This document shows positions 6,391-8,025 of a DNA stretch of 8,025 nucleotides, one piece after another. Origin of the DNA: Prolixibacteraceae bacterium. Lineage in GTDB: Bacteria > Bacteroidota > Bacteroidia > Bacteroidales > Prolixibacteraceae. Location of the stretch: positions 179 through 8,203 of the forward strand of contig DPCJ01000075.1 in NCBI GenBank assembly GCA_003516705.1, in the 5' to 3' direction. The translations under genes and the position numbers were made by a program. The notes beneath the pieces are model-generated. The model was not told where the DNA came from. It searched no databases and was given only the letters and a program-made list of their open reading frames with translations. Within the stretch, counting starts at the first letter, position 1; each line of letters starts with the position of its first letter.

Positions 6391-6416
6391 TTGTACCGAT
6401 TTCGCTTCTATCTTTC
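6391..6416 (+). promoter_or_regulatory. Weak candidate promoter for the phosphodiesterase gene
   Basis: TATCTTTC (6409-6416) differs from the TAnnTTTG -7 box only at the last base, and a TTG lies at 6391-6393. The 15-nt gap is shorter than usual; a second TTG at 6381 gives 25, which is too long. It lies about 20 bp before the ATG at 6438. I regard this as a tentative call. Confidence 0.3.
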
Positions 6417-6437
6417 GCTCATAAAAATTGTAAAACC

Positions 6438-7211
6438 ATGAAGCTTCAGATTACCTCATTGTTCCTGTTTTTTGTATTGAATATGAATGCACAACACTTT
6501 TTTATTGCACATCGCGGCGACTCGTTTGTTGCTCCTGAAAATACGGTGGCATCGGCTAAAAGCGCCTGGCAGGCGGGCGCAGATGCTGTTGAAATCGATA
6601 TTCATCTTTCGAAAGACAACCGCATTATGGTGATACACGACAGTGATACAAAACGCACCTGTAGTGGAAAGAAAAACCTCGAAGTTGCCAAAACTCCATC
6701 CGTAATACTGCGCGACCTCGATGCCGGCATCTGGAAAGGGCAGGAATTCAAAGGCGAAAAGATTCCCTTTCTCACCGAAATTATTGAAACAGTTCCCGAA
6801 GAAAAAACGCTGGTAGTGGAAATAAAATGCGGAAGCGAAGTAATTGCTCCGTTGGTAAGGGTGATGGAGAAAACACCCAAAAGAACCCAGATTGTGTTTA
6901 TCGGTTTTAACTGGGATACTATGGTTGAAACTAAAAAAACTTTCCCCGATAATAAATGCTACTGGCTGAGCGGGTCAAAAAGCGGGCTGACCAAAAAAAT
7001 AAAAGAGGCTGCCGAAAACGGACTCGATGGAGTGAACCTTCATTACGCATTGATTGATGAGGAAATTGTAAAAACTGCAAAAGAAAATAATCTCGAAGTA
7101 TTAGCCTGGACAGTTGATAGTCCTGATGAAGCCAAAAGACTGTCGGCGCTTGGTGTTACAAAAATTACCACCAACCGCCCGGCCTGGCTGAAAGAGGAAA
7201 TGGGGAAATAA
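6438..7211 (+). CDS. Secreted glycerophosphodiester phosphodiesterase
   Basis: This 257-residue enzyme should hydrolyse glycerophosphodiesters (deacylated phospholipids) to glycerol 3-phosphate and an alcohol. A signal peptide at 1-18 (MKLQITSLFLFFVLNMNA) precedes Gln19, the usual Bacteroidota +1 residue, so it acts in the periplasm or outside. The GDPD barrel follows at once: AHRGDS with His25 and Arg26, PENT (33-36), DAVEIDIHLSKDN with Glu52 and Asp54, and VIHD with His67. Glu128 and Lys130 (VVEIKC) and the C-terminal LAWTVDSPDEAKRLSALGV complete the family pattern. These include the expected catalytic histidines and metal ligands. The frame is open upstream to about 6318, but only the ATG at 6438 puts a signal peptide at the N-terminus and avoids overlap with the divergent acyltransferase. 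It is not in an operon in this window. The closest functional class is UgpQ/GlpQ; the lack of GlpQ-type insertions and the short length favour the UgpQ-like type. Confidence 0.93.
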   Translation: MKLQITSLFLFFVLNMNAQHFFIAHRGDSFVAPENTVASAKSAWQAGADAVEIDIHLSKDNRIMVIHDSDTKRTCSGKKNLEVAKTPSVILRDLDAGIWKGQEFKGEKIPFLTEIIETVPEEKTLVVEIKCGSEVIAPLVRVMEKTPKRTQIVFIGFNWDTMVETKKTFPDNKCYWLSGSKSGLTKKIKEAAENGLDGVNLHYALIDEEIVKTAKENNLEVLAWTVDSPDEAKRLSALGVTKITTNRPAWLKEEMGK

Positions 7212-7217
7212 TAGTAG

Positions 7218-7252
7218 AAATTTCAAATTCCAATCTCCAATTTCCAAAACTC
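7218..7252. repeat. Heptanucleotide tandem repeat, five imperfect copies
   Basis: Five consecutive seven-base units are seen: AAATTTC, AAATTCC, AATCTCC, AATTTCC and AAAACTC, with consensus close to AAATTCC. The repeat lies in the 77-bp gap between two convergent genes. No hairpin terminator accompanies it. It may be a degenerate microsatellite typical of AT-rich intergenic DNA. Confidence 0.6.
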
Positions 7253-7288
7253 AATAAAAATAAAAGCGGGAGATTTATTTGTTGAATG

Positions 7289-7885
7289 TTAAACAGCAGT
7301 GACAATTTGAAATGCCCCTTTTGCAATAAAAGCCGACTTCTGAATTTTTATCCCGTGTTTGGGTAAAATCGAATTCAATCCACCTGTTTTGTAATACAAT
7401 TTAAAATTGTGGTTGTGTTCACCGCCAGCCATAAATTCGGCAATACGACTGCCAAGTCCTGCATAGTTTTTTGGTAGCGGAACTGCATAGTCAACGATTA
7501 CGATGCGTTTGGCAACACGTTTCATTTCGCTTAAAATGGGTTCGTACAACCCGGGGTCAAACTGATGAAGCGCCAGTGTCATGGCAGCCACATCAAAACT
7601 TTTATCTCCGAATTGTTCCAGCCGGGTGGCATCGGCAGTATGAAAAGTCAGGTTTTTCAAATCTGTTTTCCTGAGCCTGCGGTTGGCAAAGTCAATCATC
7701 GACTGCGACAAATCGACGCCGGTTACCTGCGATGCCCTGTTCGCCAACGCGAAAACCTGTGCCCCGGTTCCACAGGCAACATCAATCACTGTTTCGCCTT
7801 GCTTGATTTCAGCTGTAACCCTCATGCGTAAACGCGTTAACAGCGGGTCAACAAATGTTCCGTAAAATATTCCTGATTCAACCAT
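7289..7885 (-). CDS. Class I SAM-dependent methyltransferase
   Basis: This 198-residue cytoplasmic methyltransferase uses S-adenosylmethionine and has the Rossmann-like fold of the Methyltransf_11/25 group. Motif I is VIDVACGTGAQ (33-43). The acidic ribose-binding loop is GVDLS with Asp58. The adenine-side motif is TADATRLEQF with Asp85, followed by FDVAAMTLALHQFD (97-110), which corresponds to motif IV. A strand IVIVDYA lies near 132-138. The N-terminus is short (MVESGIFYGTFVDPLL), as in small stand-alone methyltransferases of the UbiE/COG2226 type, but the UbiE signature sequences are not clear, so menaquinone synthesis should not be assumed. The C-terminal part (about 150-198) has no recognised substrate domain. 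The substrate, a small molecule or lipid, is unknown. It is convergent with the phosphodiesterase gene and divergent from the gene starting at 7958, so it is probably monocistronic. Confidence 0.88.
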   Translation of the reverse strand: MVESGIFYGTFVDPLLTRLRMRVTAEIKQGETVIDVACGTGAQVFALANRASQVTGVDLSQSMIDFANRRLRKTDLKNLTFHTADATRLEQFGDKSFDVAAMTLALHQFDPGLYEPILSEMKRVAKRIVIVDYAVPLPKNYAGLGSRIAEFMAGGEHNHNFKLYYKTGGLNSILPKHGIKIQKSAFIAKGAFQIVTAV

Positions 7886-7898
7886 TCTGTTTTCAAAT

Positions 7899-7906
7899 TA
7901 CCTTTG
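7899..7906 (+). promoter_or_regulatory. Candidate -7 box for the gene at the window end
   Basis: TACCTTTG matches TAnnTTTG exactly and lies about 50 bp before the ATG at 7958. No TTG is found at the expected -33 position (TTC is present near 7876), so the promoter is only tentative. Confidence 0.35.
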
Positions 7907-7957
7907 TAAACCGTTCACACTTTTTTTTGTTCTTTTGAATAATTAAAAAATAAAGAA

Positions 7958-8025
7958 ATGAATAAATACCTGATTCTGATTGTTGTGCTGTTTTTTGTTT
8001 TCACCGGTTTTAAAACCGACAAACC
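7958..8025 (+). CDS. N-terminal part of an exported protein (partial)
   Basis: An ATG at 7958 opens a frame that runs off the end of the window. It encodes MNKYLILIVVLFFVFTGFK and then Thr-Asp-Lys. The first three residues end in a lysine, a hydrophobic stretch covers about 4-18, and a short polar region follows, which is the pattern of a signal peptide or a first membrane helix. The TGF sequence could precede a signal peptidase site, but no lipobox cysteine is seen in the visible part. The product cannot be named. The gene is divergent from the methyltransferase with 72 bp between starts. Confidence 0.75.
   Translation, partial: MNKYLILIVVLFFVFTGFKTDK

Noticed and set aside
6318..6437. Upstream extension of the phosphodiesterase frame
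   Set aside because: It overlaps the start of the divergent acyltransferase and would bury the signal peptide; the ATG at 6438 gives a textbook signal peptide.
7218..7252. CRISPR array or attachment site from the short repeats
   Set aside because: The units are contiguous 7-mers without spacers, and no integrase or cas gene is present.
7289..7885. Menaquinone methyltransferase UbiE
   Set aside because: The protein is shorter than UbiE and lacks its signature sequences; only a general class I methyltransferase call is supported.

Overview
The window looks like an ordinary chromosomal stretch from a Bacteroidota member. The evidence is weak or absent Shine-Dalgarno sites, a TAnnTTTG-type -7 promoter box, a secreted protein with Gln at the +1 position after the signal peptide, and Bacteroidota-like versions of the LpxL family and of the small zinc-ribbon protein. 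A marine or gut Bacteroidales/Marinilabiliales lineage is plausible, but that placement is inference.

Layout, left to right. (1) Positions 1-2130 hold the 3' end of gltB and the complete gltD, encoding the two subunits of glutamate synthase (ammonia assimilation). They are followed by a long-armed hairpin with a T-run at 2162-2250. (2) A small exported protein of unknown function (2330-2635) sits behind a good Bacteroidota-type promoter, which is itself preceded by two TTTAATCGG direct repeats 21 bp apart. (3) A 219-bp AT-rich gap leads into a same-strand cluster: an AT-rich single-span membrane protein (2855-3190), a TerC/Alx-type membrane protein probably involved in metal ion handling (3227-4147), and a small zinc-ribbon protein (4170-4421). 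A strong hairpin terminator closes the cluster at 4432-4465. (4) On the minus strand, two tandem paralogous LpxL/HtrB-type acyltransferases (4491-5435 and 5446-6345) form a probable two-gene operon for acylating lipid A or a related envelope lipid. (5) Divergent from them is a secreted glycerophosphodiester phosphodiesterase (6438-7211). (6) A short heptanucleotide tandem repeat lies between that gene and a convergent minus-strand SAM-dependent methyltransferase (7289-7885). (7) The window ends inside a new plus-strand gene that begins with a signal peptide (7958 onward).

The main theme is housekeeping nitrogen metabolism followed by envelope and metal homeostasis functions. I see no mobile element, CRISPR array, rRNA, convincing tRNA or obvious defence system. 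I found no clear evidence of a new multi-gene system. The items most worth a second look are the regulated small exported protein, the uncharacterised membrane protein paired with TerC, the duplicated acyltransferases, and the structured RNA candidate after gltD.
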